DNA of 14,028 nucleotides from Gammaproteobacteria bacterium (GTDB lineage: Bacteria > Pseudomonadota > Gammaproteobacteria > BMS3Bbin11): contig DAOVWW010000006.1 in NCBI GenBank assembly GCA_030636465.1, positions 1-14,028 of the forward strand, given 5' to 3'. Made by a program: the position numbers and the translations under genes. The notes beneath the pieces are model-generated. The model had not been told where the DNA came from. It ran no database searches and worked only from the letters and a program-made list of their open reading frames with translations. Of this stretch, positions 1 to 7,720 are shown piece after piece. The stretch's first letter is position 1. Each line of letters begins with the position of its first letter.

Positions 1-651
1 GCCGAGGTTGAGAACGATCCAATTAAACTTAACAGCAGTCTTGGTTACTATACCAATTTCATGAACCTGCTTGATTGTACTGCGGTAGCGATACCAGCAG
101 GTTACCTGGATAACGGCTTACCCTGGGGAATCAGTCTCGTCAGTACGGCTATGCAGGATCGTAAATTATTATCATTTGCCAACCGCTGGCAGCAGTCTCT
201 TAAACTTAAGCTAGGCAAAAACTTGCTAGATCTACCCGTTTCGCAAGCAGCGTCGATTGCCTGTTCCGAGACTATTCCGGTAATTGTCTGCGGAGCCCAT
301 ATGGATGGACTTGCATTGAACTGGCAGTTACGTGAGCGTGGTGGGACATTCCTGGAAAAAACCCTGAGCGCTGAATCCTACCGCATGTACCTCATTGAAG
401 GATCTATGCCTAGACCTGGAATGATGCGGGATGAAGTGTCTGGAAAAGCCATAGAAATAGAAATATGGCAACTTCCACAATCTGAATTTGGCAGTTTTGT
501 CGCCGGTATTCCCGGCCCATTGGGCATAGGCAAGGTGGAAACAGCAGATGGCCGCTGGTTGCCGGGGTTTATCTGTGAGGCCTACGCGGTAGAAAATGCG
601 CAAGAAGTCAGTAGTTTTGGTGGCTGGCGGGAATATTTGCACTCGATTTAG
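1..651 (+). CDS. atzF: Allophanate hydrolase, C-terminal part (5' end outside window)
   Basis: The reading frame is open from base 1 and ends at TAG 649-651, so the gene begins before the window; the ATG at 61 is internal. The 216 visible residues hold the end of the amidase-signature domain (LPWGISLVSTA, then D-R-K-L-L) and, from about residue 90, the C-terminal domain typical of allophanate hydrolase: CGAHMDGLALNWQLRERGG, then MPRPGMMR, then GIPGPLGIG-V, and finally GFICEAYA and GGWREYL. The enzyme splits allophanate to ammonia and CO2, the second step of ATP-dependent urea breakdown after urea carboxylase, in the cytoplasm. Full-length relatives are about 600 residues, so roughly the last third is seen. 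Family assignment is secure. Urea carboxylase genes would be expected upstream but cannot be seen. Confidence 0.93.
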   Translation, partial: AEVENDPIKLNSSLGYYTNFMNLLDCTAVAIPAGYLDNGLPWGISLVSTAMQDRKLLSFANRWQQSLKLKLGKNLLDLPVSQAASIACSETIPVIVCGAHMDGLALNWQLRERGGTFLEKTLSAESYRMYLIEGSMPRPGMMRDEVSGKAIEIEIWQLPQSEFGSFVAGIPGPLGIGKVETADGRWLPGFICEAYAVENAQEVSSFGGWREYLHSI

Positions 652-722
652 CGGCTGTTGCCATACTCGTATGTTCTTTGCTTGTATCAACAGCAATATA
701 GAGGTCAGAATACGCCTCCCAC

Positions 723-799
<77 letters not shown>

Positions 800-838
800 G
801 AATTATAATAGATAGATATTTTTAGATGAGGGACTGTA

Positions 839-1429
839 ATGAAGAATAATGATGAAGGATCAGAAAAGGATGTGATAGAAACGCCTCTCAGTGAGCAGGA
901 AAAGCGTCGTAAAGCCGTAAAAAGCATCCTGTTGACGGGTGGCAGTGTTGTCACTGCTGCGCAGTTAGGAAAATCAGGGTGGACTAAGCCTGTTATTGAA
1001 TCTGTTGTTTTGCCAGCACATGCACAGACCAGTATTGACCCCGGTTTTTCGATTAATGACCCGGTGTTTCTATCTTATGTTTGTGGAGACAACAGAGATG
1101 AGGACGTAATTGTCGATATTGGCGGTTTCCTCGATGTGCAAATTGCAGGTATCCGAGTCAGGCTTGAACTTTCGTGGTCTGGCTCAGCAACAGGCATCAC
1201 ACCAACAGATAACACTTCTCCTTTGATATTGGAAGTCTTGACTGCCGCGGACGGCACTTACTCCTCGACGGGACATGATATCGGCCATAGGCTTGATCTC
1301 GTAGAAGTTGTCGCTTCATTACCCGATTTTCCTTCTGCTGGTACGGCAAGCGATTTCATTAATCCCGCAAATACAAATTCTCCTGCTTATTACTGTGCAC
1401 CAGCTCCTACTACAACACCTGCACCTTAA
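839..1429 (+). CDS. Small exported protein with Tat-like leader ending W-T-K-P-V...A-H-A-Q-T-S
   Basis: Protein of 196 residues, function not recognised. The start is supported by GAGGGA at 828-833. Residues 21-62 look like an export signal: a basic stretch with Arg-Arg at 23-24 (EKRRKAVK), a mildly hydrophobic segment (about 29-43), then WTKPV at 48-52 and VVLPAHA, giving an AxA signal-peptidase site after Ala62 (A-H-A before Q-T-S). The Arg pair and Lys fit a twin-arginine signal loosely; the canonical Ser and Phe/Leu are not all present. The mature part has two cysteines, is predicted beta-rich, contains WSGSATG and AADGTYSS, and ends in a Pro/Thr-rich tail. The same leader and the W-S-G-S and A-D-G motifs recur in the protein at 6483-7205, so the two are probably distant paralogues. 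The next gene starts 109 bp downstream on the same strand. Confidence 0.78.
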   Translation: MKNNDEGSEKDVIETPLSEQEKRRKAVKSILLTGGSVVTAAQLGKSGWTKPVIESVVLPAHAQTSIDPGFSINDPVFLSYVCGDNRDEDVIVDIGGFLDVQIAGIRVRLELSWSGSATGITPTDNTSPLILEVLTAADGTYSSTGHDIGHRLDLVEVVASLPDFPSAGTASDFINPANTNSPAYYCAPAPTTTPAP

Positions 1430-1451
1430 TAGTAGCTGAGCGCCGGCCTGA

Positions 1452-1493
1452 AAACGGTTGCCACTGATTTCTGGTTCGTACTTGTGACCGTTT
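1452..1493. repeat. Imperfect inverted repeat between 839 gene and the glycosyltransferase fusion
   Basis: AAACGGT (1452-1458) pairs with ACCGTTT (1487-1493) across a 28-nt loop; the stem can be lengthened past a short bulge (CAC with GTG). There is no T run straight after, so it is not a standard terminator. It may be a weak hairpin in the intergenic RNA, or chance. Confidence 0.3.
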
Positions 1494-1538
1494 GTTGTAG
1501 TGGTCGTGATGATGCTTAGAATTTTGGTATAAAAAGCA

Positions 1539-4500
1539 ATGTCTGGCACACACACAAAAGAGAGTTCCCCAGAATCACTGGTGCTGGTGTTTAATCCAGC
1601 TGGTGATTCTTCCAACAAGACTTATAGCCGTACTTCCATTAGTACCAGTCTCAAAGAACAATGTAATTACTGGGTACTACTTGATAACAACAAAAATGGT
1701 ACCGCTCTAAAAGACATACGAGATGCCATGAATGGCGTAAGCGGCAAGGTTTTAGGGCTTACTGATTCGCCTGGGGTTTCGCAATCAGAATGCCTAGCTA
1801 AACTTCTGCAAGGCAAGTCCTCCCATTTATTAATACTTCAGCCAGGTGTCGTTGTTGAAAGTGATCTTAACTTTCAACCTGGTTCAGGCAATACCCCTGA
1901 ACAGATTCTGCACCAGTCTCCCTCTAGAAAAGAAGGTCTATGGAAGACTGTTCTTGTGCCGAATGTTCCTGAGGCCTGGCGTCTGGATGGATCCCGAAAT
2001 GTGGTGGTAAACTCTTTTGCACAGGTAATCCGAAATAACAGTATTTCAGTAGTAGATCAAAACTACTTTCCACGTAGCCGTAGTCCTGATCCAGCATTCA
2101 TTGACGTACTGATTGACGACTATAAAATTTCACCCACGTCTAAACTCGCGATGGCTGTTGCTGATGCTTTACTTTTGCGACAGGTGTACGGCGAAGCCTT
2201 AAACTGGCTACAGTCTGCACTTAAAGATAATCCTGCTCCATCAGTACAATGGCTGGCACATTATCGATCCTCGTATTGTTTGCAGAAACTCGAAGCTGAC
2301 TGGATTGATATAGAGACACATCTTGCCGCGGCCTTTGATGTTGACCCGGACAGAATGGAGCCACTTTATCATCTGCTAAAACACTATAACGAAATTGATG
2401 ATCCTGCCAGTGCCTATGCGCTGGCAGCTATTGCAGATCAGATTGCAGAGCCACCTGAAGGTACTCATTTTGAACTGGAAATATACCGTTACCGCTTTTC
2501 CTATGAATATGCATCAGCCTGTCTACAATTAAAAAATTATTCAAAATGCATTGAAATTGTTAGCAAGGCTCTGCGAACGACTTTTATTCCAGAGATCGTG
2601 CGCAGGGATCTTGCAACCTTGCGTGCCCGTGCCTACGAACAGATATACCCTGTATACCCCGTTAGAATTCACAAGAATAATCGCCTGTTAATTGTTATTG
2701 CCTTTCGCAATGCAGGAGAATTTTTAGGTAAATGCATTTCCAGTATCCAGCAACAGCAATTCTCTACATATAAAGTCATCCTGATAGATGACGCCTCATC
2801 AGATGGTGCATTGGCGGCCTTAGGGGATCTTGGTGAACGTTTCATCACTATTGTTAACGATAAGCGTTTGGGGGCTTTGCATAACCAGACACAGGCAATC
2901 CGTGAGCACGCCATTAACGATGATATTGTTGTACACCTGGACGGTGATGACTGGCTGGCAAATGATGGCGCTCTACAAAGAATAAATGACTTTTTTAACC
3001 GCACGCGCTGCTGGTTGATGTATGGACAATTCGAAAACTCACTGGGGGCATATGGAAGCTGCGAGCCGATTATACCCAACGGTGAACCATTGCTGGGTCA
3101 GCTCACAAAAATGCACTTCCCGATGCACATCCGCGCATACCGTGCGGGTGTATTCTTTGATTTGTTAAGACAGGATCCTGGGCTGGATGTATTAAAAGCA
3201 GCGGATGGCAGTTTTCTTGATGCTATTAGTGATCTTGCCCTGATGCGTGCGCTGATTCAAATAGCTGGGTCCGGGAAGACTCGATACAATGAAGAAATTC
3301 TTTATATCTATAATCGTTCAAATCCGGAATCACATTACCAGACGAGAGATAAAGTCGCGCTACAAAAACGCCAAAGTGCAATTGCCGCCAGCAAGCCGTT
3401 ATTGAAGCAGGCATCAAATGAGAATATTACAGGCATTAGTGCGCCAATTGATGAATACACAAAGACAATATTCTTTGCACTTGATGGCATGACACCGTCA
3501 TTGATACAAAAATGGTCAGAGCAAGGTCATCTGCCAAATCTAGCCAGGCTACTGAAAAACTGTCGGTTGACTAAACTAAGATGTCCTGAGGCCTTCGGAA
3601 ATGATGCCTTCTGGAACACCTTGTGTACTGGTAGTTTACCGGATGAAACCGGTTATTATTTCAGGGTGAAAGTAAGCTCTGATAATTACCAGACAGAGTA
3701 TCATGGACCTGCTGAGCAGGTGAAAAAGGACTGCTTCTGGGTAGAATTGTCAGAGTCTGATGTTGAGTTGGCCATTATTGACCTACCTGAAGTTAAACAT
3801 GGTGGCCTGATCAATGGCTTAGAGATATCGGAATGGTTGCCTCATGCACGTTATGCAACACTTGCCAGCTGTCCAGAAGAACTCAGTACTGATGTACTAG
3901 AAAGATTTGGCAATGACCCCTTTAATGGCAGTACTGAGCGTTCGACACCAAGGTCTGATTTAGAGACCGAACATGATTTAAACCTGCTACTTGAGCTTGC
4001 ATCTAAGAAAACACGGGCGGCTAAACATTATCTCAAACGTGGTGGCTGGGATTTCTTTGCTATTGGTTATCAGCAGGCCCACGATGCAGGGCATCAGTTT
4101 TGGCATTTGCATGACCCAGAGCACCCGCGCTTTTCTAAAGAATATTTTGAGAAACAGGGTGATCCCTTATTAAAAGTTTACCAGCGTATCGATGAAGGTA
4201 TCGGTGAGTTGATGGAGCTGGCAGGCAAAAATGTTAAACTGATTATGGTTGCAGGCTTATCGATGCAGTCTAAAGTTAGCTGTAATTCTATACTCGATCA
4301 AATTCTCTGGGAAATTGATGTACATGACCGTCGTCAGAATGGTCTGCCATTTCCAGATATGGATGAACTTGAACAGCGCCGATTCTACGCCGTGCCGCAT
4401 AATAACCTGAGCGGTGCGATTCGTTTTAACCTGGTCAACCGAGAGGCCAGCGGCAAGGTGGAAAAGGGACTGGAGTATGATGAAACGGTTGCTTTTCTTA

Positions 4501-4847
4501 AACACCATTTAGCAAAACTGATAAATTCTGAGACAGGTGATGCAATAATCTCAGAAATAATCACTGTGCATGAAGATTACTCCGGAAGTGTCGTAAATGA
4601 ATTACCTGATCTATTCTTGTTGTGGAATAGAGAAAGTATCATTAGAGAAGTGTCTTCACCATATTTTGAGCCAATAAAGCTTCGTATCCGATGGCCTATG
4701 GATACTCGAAGCGGTGATCATGTTGCACAGGCGACTCTATACAGTAACCTTCAGGTGATGACAGATGAGTCCGGTGAAATAAATGTAGAGGACATTTCCT
4801 CCCGTATTGTGAGCATAATTAACAACAATACGAACAAGCCCGTCTAG
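1539..4847 (+). CDS. Fusion: helical repeats + GT2 glycosyltransferase + degenerate alkaline-phosphatase-superfamily domain
   Basis: Protein of 1102 residues. Residues about 200-350 are helical and resemble the TPR-like region seen beside some family 2 glycosyltransferases (R-M-E-P-L-Y-H-L, then A-Y-A-L-A, then Y-R-Y-R-F). Residues about 380-600 are a GT-A glycosyltransferase: LLIVIAFRN at the start, IDDASSDG with Asp417-Asp418, and the metal/nucleotide-sugar motif DGDDW at 468-472. Residues about 643-1090 match the type I phosphodiesterase/nucleotide pyrophosphatase branch of the alkaline phosphatase superfamily: ALDGMTPSLIQKW with Asp649 and nucleophile Thr652, HLPNLARLL, HDAGHQFWHLHDPEHP (Asp849, His852, His856), and GDH with His1061. 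The usual S-D-H-G-M motif is replaced by A-G-L-S-M at 905-909, so two metal ligands are missing. No signal peptide or clear membrane helix is seen, so it is probably cytoplasmic. The ribosome site before ATG 1539 is weak. Likely role is glycan or surface modification; the acceptor is unknown. Confidence 0.88.
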   Translation: MSGTHTKESSPESLVLVFNPAGDSSNKTYSRTSISTSLKEQCNYWVLLDNNKNGTALKDIRDAMNGVSGKVLGLTDSPGVSQSECLAKLLQGKSSHLLILQPGVVVESDLNFQPGSGNTPEQILHQSPSRKEGLWKTVLVPNVPEAWRLDGSRNVVVNSFAQVIRNNSISVVDQNYFPRSRSPDPAFIDVLIDDYKISPTSKLAMAVADALLLRQVYGEALNWLQSALKDNPAPSVQWLAHYRSSYCLQKLEADWIDIETHLAAAFDVDPDRMEPLYHLLKHYNEIDDPASAYALAAIADQIAEPPEGTHFELEIYRYRFSYEYASACLQLKNYSKCIEIVSKALRTTFIPEIVRRDLATLRARAYEQIYPVYPVRIHKNNRLLIVIAFRNAGEFLGKCISSIQQQQFSTYKVILIDDASSDGALAALGDLGERFITIVNDKRLGALHNQTQAIREHAINDDIVVHLDGDDWLANDGALQRINDFFNRTRCWLMYGQFENSLGAYGSCEPIIPNGEPLLGQLTKMHFPMHIRAYRAGVFFDLLRQDPGLDVLKAADGSFLDAISDLALMRALIQIAGSGKTRYNEEILYIYNRSNPESHYQTRDKVALQKRQSAIAASKPLLKQASNENITGISAPIDEYTKTIFFALDGMTPSLIQKWSEQGHLPNLARLLKNCRLTKLRCPEAFGNDAFWNTLCTGSLPDETGYYFRVKVSSDNYQTEYHGPAEQVKKDCFWVELSESDVELAIIDLPEVKHGGLINGLEISEWLPHARYATLASCPEELSTDVLERFGNDPFNGSTERSTPRSDLETEHDLNLLLELASKKTRAAKHYLKRGGWDFFAIGYQQAHDAGHQFWHLHDPEHPRFSKEYFEKQGDPLLKVYQRIDEGIGELMELAGKNVKLIMVAGLSMQSKVSCNSILDQILWEIDVHDRRQNGLPFPDMDELEQRRFYAVPHNNLSGAIRFNLVNREASGKVEKGLEYDETVAFLKHHLAKLINSETGDAIISEIITVHEDYSGSVVNELPDLFLLWNRESIIREVSSPYFEPIKLRIRWPMDTRSGDHVAQATLYSNLQVMTDESGEINVEDISSRIVSIINNNTNKPV

Positions 4848-4860
4848 CTGTGTTGTGTTT

Positions 4861-4888
4861 TACAGCCACAGTTTGCAGCTGTATTTTT
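4861..4888 (+). terminator. Weak rho-independent terminator after the fusion gene
   Basis: TACAGC (4861-4866) pairs with GCTGTA (4878-4883) across an 11-nt loop and is followed by five T. It lies 13 bp past the TAG at 4845-4847. The stem is only 6 bp and half A/T, so the call is tentative, but its place between two genes fits. Confidence 0.42.
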
Positions 4889-4970
4889 CAATCTTGCCTG
4901 TTCACGGCATAATAGCTGGCTTGAGCTAAATTTAATTCTCAAAGTTCTATCATGTAAATGGTGATATTAA

Positions 4971-6245
4971 ATGTCTAAACGAATCATTCTAAATGCCGAT
5001 GAGATCATTACTTGCCCAGATTGCAGTCATGAATTTCAGTTAAGAGACGGTATTACCCAGCAAACGATTGAACGTTACGCAGATGAGTTTGATTCTGCCA
5101 TGACAGAAGAGCGTGAACAATTCAGGCAGGCTGCAGAAAAAGAGGCTGAACGACATGCTGCCCGGGCCTTTGAATCTCACATCTCTGAGCTAAACGACAA
5201 GCTTGAAGAGAGGAATAAAAGCAGCAAAAAGCTCAAGCAGGAAATGGATCACGCAAAAGAAAAAGCCGCCAACGAAGCCCGTGCTGATGCAGAGCGGAAG
5301 TTAAAAGAATTTGAAGAGGATCTGGCTAACAAAGACAAGAAACTGGACGAGTATCGCTCACAGGAACTCAAGCTCAGGCAAGACATGGCCAGGCTGGATG
5401 AAGATAGAAAAGAGTTTGAAGTAAAACTTCAGCGTCAGTTAAATGAAGAAAAGGAAAAAATTCAGAAGCAGGTGGCTGATGAATTCAATATGCGTGAAGC
5501 CGAGTTGCGTAAAAAGATAGAAGATGCGCAGAAGGCAAATGAAGACCTGAAGCGAAAGCTGGAGCAGGGCTCTTCACAGTTACAGGGGGAAGTACTTGAA
5601 CTGGAAATTGAGGAGACTTTAAAAACTTCTTTTCCACTCGATGAAGTGGTCGAAGTCAAAAAGGGCGTCAGAGGTGCAGACGTTACCCAGACTGTAATGA
5701 CACGAACCGGTACGATTTGCGGCAAGATCTCATGGGAAGCCAAGCGTGCGGAGAACTGGTCAAATGCCTGGGTGGCAAAACTTAAAGATGATCAGCATGA
5801 AGCCGGTGCTGAGATTGCTGTGCTGGTCACCACGGCATTCCCTCGTGATACCCATGAACCCTTCATTTTTGAGCAGGATATCTGGATAGTACGCCCCTAT
5901 GCTGTGCGTCCCGTTGCCGAAGCCTTACGTATGACGCTGATAGAAAAGCAGAAGCAGAAGCTGATGGAGCATGGCAAGAACGAAAAAATGGAAGCACTAT
6001 ACGATTATCTTTGCAGTCCCCAGTTTGCACAAAAAATACGGGGAGTAGTCGATGCCTACCAGGCAATGAAAATAGATCTTGAAAAGGAGAAGGCAGCGAT
6101 GCAGCGTTTATGGAAAAAACGTGAAGCCCAACTCGAGCGTATAACAACAAATATGATGGGGTTGTCGGGAGAGTTACAGGGCATTGCCGAGGATGCATTG
6201 CCTGCCCTGGAAGATATCGGGCAGTTCCCCGAGATAGAAAAGTAG
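4971..6245 (+). CDS. DUF2130 family coiled-coil protein
   Basis: Protein of 424 residues. The N-terminus carries a short motif with two cysteines (CPDC in ITCPDCSHEFQLRDG). Residues about 40-200 are strongly charged, rich in Glu, Lys and Arg with few prolines, and read as a long coiled coil. From about residue 205 the DUF2130 core follows: GEVLELEIEETL, FPLDEV, KKGVRGADVTQ, CGKISWEAKRAENWSNAW, KLKDD, then VLVTTAFP. A second helical segment closes the protein. The ordering G-x-D followed by W-E-x-K resembles the layout of PD-(D/E)XK nuclease folds; that is my inference, and the cellular role of the family is not established. GGTGA upstream is a plausible ribosome site. It is separated from the fusion gene by 123 bp and a possible terminator, so it is likely its own unit. 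A shared pathway with its neighbours is not evident. Confidence 0.9.
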   Translation: MSKRIILNADEIITCPDCSHEFQLRDGITQQTIERYADEFDSAMTEEREQFRQAAEKEAERHAARAFESHISELNDKLEERNKSSKKLKQEMDHAKEKAANEARADAERKLKEFEEDLANKDKKLDEYRSQELKLRQDMARLDEDRKEFEVKLQRQLNEEKEKIQKQVADEFNMREAELRKKIEDAQKANEDLKRKLEQGSSQLQGEVLELEIEETLKTSFPLDEVVEVKKGVRGADVTQTVMTRTGTICGKISWEAKRAENWSNAWVAKLKDDQHEAGAEIAVLVTTAFPRDTHEPFIFEQDIWIVRPYAVRPVAEALRMTLIEKQKQKLMEHGKNEKMEALYDYLCSPQFAQKIRGVVDAYQAMKIDLEKEKAAMQRLWKKREAQLERITTNMMGLSGELQGIAEDALPALEDIGQFPEIEK

Positions 6246-6349
6246 ATATATAAATAGAGAGTTGTGCTGAATTAATTTAAATATGATCCAGGGTCGGCCT
6301 TACAGATGCCAAATAAAAAAAGGGCTGCTTACGAGATATGACGGAAAGA

Positions 6350-6400
6350 TTTAATGCATGTGTTGCATCGATCGGTTGAACCCGCAACCCACAAGAGACA
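6350..6400 (+). mobile_element. Insertion-sequence end relic, left copy (transposase 3' codons plus terminal repeat)
   Basis: Bases 6350-6383 are identical, in inverted orientation, to 7328-7361 (34 of 34), and similarity continues imperfectly to a shared GACA at 6397-6400. On the plus strand this stretch encodes the last residues of a transposase, F-N-A-C-V-A-S-I-G then TGA (6377-6379), the same residues as the right copy. Nothing further upstream matches the transposase: a stop (TAA) and unrelated sequence lie just before. So only the last 50 or so bases of the element remain, pointing towards the gene at 6483. Confidence 0.72.
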
Positions 6401-6482
6401 TTTTACTGTTAGTTAATGATAATATTTTGTTACTGTTGTAGTCTCTTACCAACTAGAAATAATCAATAAACAGGGGAGCAAA

Positions 6483-7205
6483 ATGTCAGAGCAATCACGC
6501 AGGAAATTACTAAAATCTATAGCCGCAGGAACGGGTGTAGTCGTTGCAGGTAAATCATTACCTGAAACATGGACTAAACCAGTTTTGGATTCAGTGATCC
6601 TTCCTACACATGCGCAGACATCACTAGTCTGTTGCGAGGGTGTGTTCTGCCGTTTAGATTTCATTCCTGCTCCGATCGGTGGGGTGGCACAAGTAAGTAG
6701 TGATTGCACTATAGTTATGGAAGGTACTACCATTGAAGCCCAAACTTGGTCGGGCAGTGGTACAGTAGCAGCAGATGGCTCATTTTCTTTTGCTGTTACT
6801 TTTACTCCAAGTGGAGCACAACAACAGGTAACAGGCACTGTAAGTTCTGATTGTTCCACAATTGAAGGTACGATGGGCTCAATAGAGTTCTCTGACACAG
6901 TTTTCGAAGGTGCGACATCAATTGGTGATTGTGCCCCCAGTGACATACGCTTAAAAAGCAACATAGAAGCATTGTCGATTTCACGCAAAGGTTACAATTT
7001 GTACAAGTTTCAATATATTGACGAAGATAATGAAAACACATATGTGGGCGTAATGGCGCAAGATATAATATCTAGAAACCCTGAAGCCATTGTTCAAAAT
7101 GAATCGGGTTTCTACATGGTGCGATATGCCCAGCTTGGCTTGAAAATGGTTACCCTGAAGCAATGGGAAAGTGAAGGCCCTGATTCTGTAGAGCTGATGC
7201 ACTAA
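6483..7205 (+). CDS. Exported protein with Tat leader and C-terminal peptidase S74 (tail-spike chaperone) domain
   Basis: Protein of 240 residues with a good ribosome site (AGGGGAG just upstream of ATG). Residues 4-11 read Q-S-R-R-K-L-L-K, close to the twin-arginine consensus. A short hydrophobic segment (about 12-23), WTKPV at 30-34 and VILPTHA follow, with likely cleavage after Ala44 before Q-T-S. Residues about 48-150 are Cys-containing (50, 51, 56, 75, 124, 150), Thr/Ser-rich and probably beta-stranded. From residue 153 the peptidase S74 / intramolecular chaperone domain is clear: S-D-I-R-L-K (153-158), GYNLYKFQY, YVGVMAQDI, R-N-P-E-A-I, and Y-A-Q-L-G-L. In phage endosialidases the Ser of this motif and the Lys five residues later drive self-cleavage; both are kept here (Ser153, Lys158). 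The domain is at the short end for the family. The leader is shared with 839-1429. The gene lies alone between inverted IS ends, suggesting acquisition or mobilisation. Confidence 0.85.
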   Translation: MSEQSRRKLLKSIAAGTGVVVAGKSLPETWTKPVLDSVILPTHAQTSLVCCEGVFCRLDFIPAPIGGVAQVSSDCTIVMEGTTIEAQTWSGSGTVAADGSFSFAVTFTPSGAQQQVTGTVSSDCSTIEGTMGSIEFSDTVFEGATSIGDCAPSDIRLKSNIEALSISRKGYNLYKFQYIDEDNENTYVGVMAQDIISRNPEAIVQNESGFYMVRYAQLGLKMVTLKQWESEGPDSVELMH

Positions 7206-7276
7206 GTTTGACCGTACCAGTTCCGCACCATTGGGTCTGAATAGTTACAATCTATTTTAAGTTTCCAATATTCTGG

Positions 7277-7299
7277 CCGTCTTTCGAGGCGGTTTTTTT
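7277..7299 (+). terminator. Rho-independent terminator after the S74-domain gene
   Basis: CCGTCT (7277-7282), loop TTCG, AGGCGG (7287-7292), then seven T. A stable UUCG-type loop and a clean T tail 72 bp after the stop make this a convincing terminator for the gene ending at 7205. It lies inside the IS-bounded interval, so gene and terminator form one unit. Confidence 0.87.
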
Positions 7300-7310
7300 A
7301 TTGCCCGAAT

Positions 7311-7435
7311 TGTCCGCCATGTGCTGTGGGTTCAACCGATCGATGCAACACATGCATTAAATTGCTCTATTGGTGTTTTGTAGTCTAAGGAATTGCGCAG
7401 GCGTTCATAAAACTGACTCGCCACGGCACCCAGCT
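7311..7435 (-). pseudogene. Transposase C-terminal remnant with IS terminal repeat, right copy
   Basis: On the minus strand the frame ending at TGA (7332-7334) reads F-Y-E-R-L-R-N-S-L-D-Y-K-T-P-I-E-Q-F, then N-A-C-V-A-S-I-G. The R-x-S-L-x-Y-K-T-P pattern is the usual C-terminus of an integrase-core (DDE) transposase of the IS3/IS481 kind. The homologous part is about 32-34 codons; upstream the frame loses similarity and is closed by a stop, so this is a fragment without catalytic residues. The element's end appears to be TGTC at 7311-7314, the mirror of GACA at 6397-6400 in the left copy. The exact IS family cannot be settled from so little sequence. Confidence 0.74.
7328..7361. repeat. 34-bp perfect inverted repeat, right arm (left arm 6350-6383)
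   Basis: Exact reverse complement of 6350-6383. With the imperfect continuation both arms reach 51 bp (6350-6400 and 7311-7361). They enclose 910 bp that hold one gene and its terminator. Confidence 0.9.
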
Positions 7436-7712
7436 TGAAAACTATCACAAGGTGAGAGAATCTTTATTTTAAGTGGTATTTATTAGCAACAGCGGGAAGC
7501 GAGATGGCCATTGCGGATAGCTGAGGCTATGTCATTGGGCAATGTTGGTTTTCGTGGCCCTACAGACGATGCCATCCGCTGCGCTCGCTGAAAGCATATC
7601 CCATTCCTGCCACCTATTTTGAAAACTATTGGAATAAACTGTTACCGAATTCAGTCTATATAGGTATGTTGTGGTCTTTCACCATGACGAAACAGTTAGT
7701 TAACCACTATTT

Positions 7713-7720
7713 GGAGGAGA
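7713..7720 (+). promoter_or_regulatory. Strong ribosome binding site fixing the DsrE-like gene start
   Basis: GGAGGAGA ends three bases before ATG 7724. The start is supported as well by the signal peptide that begins at this Met. A longer frame opening at 7666 is in another register and has no such site. Confidence 0.85.
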
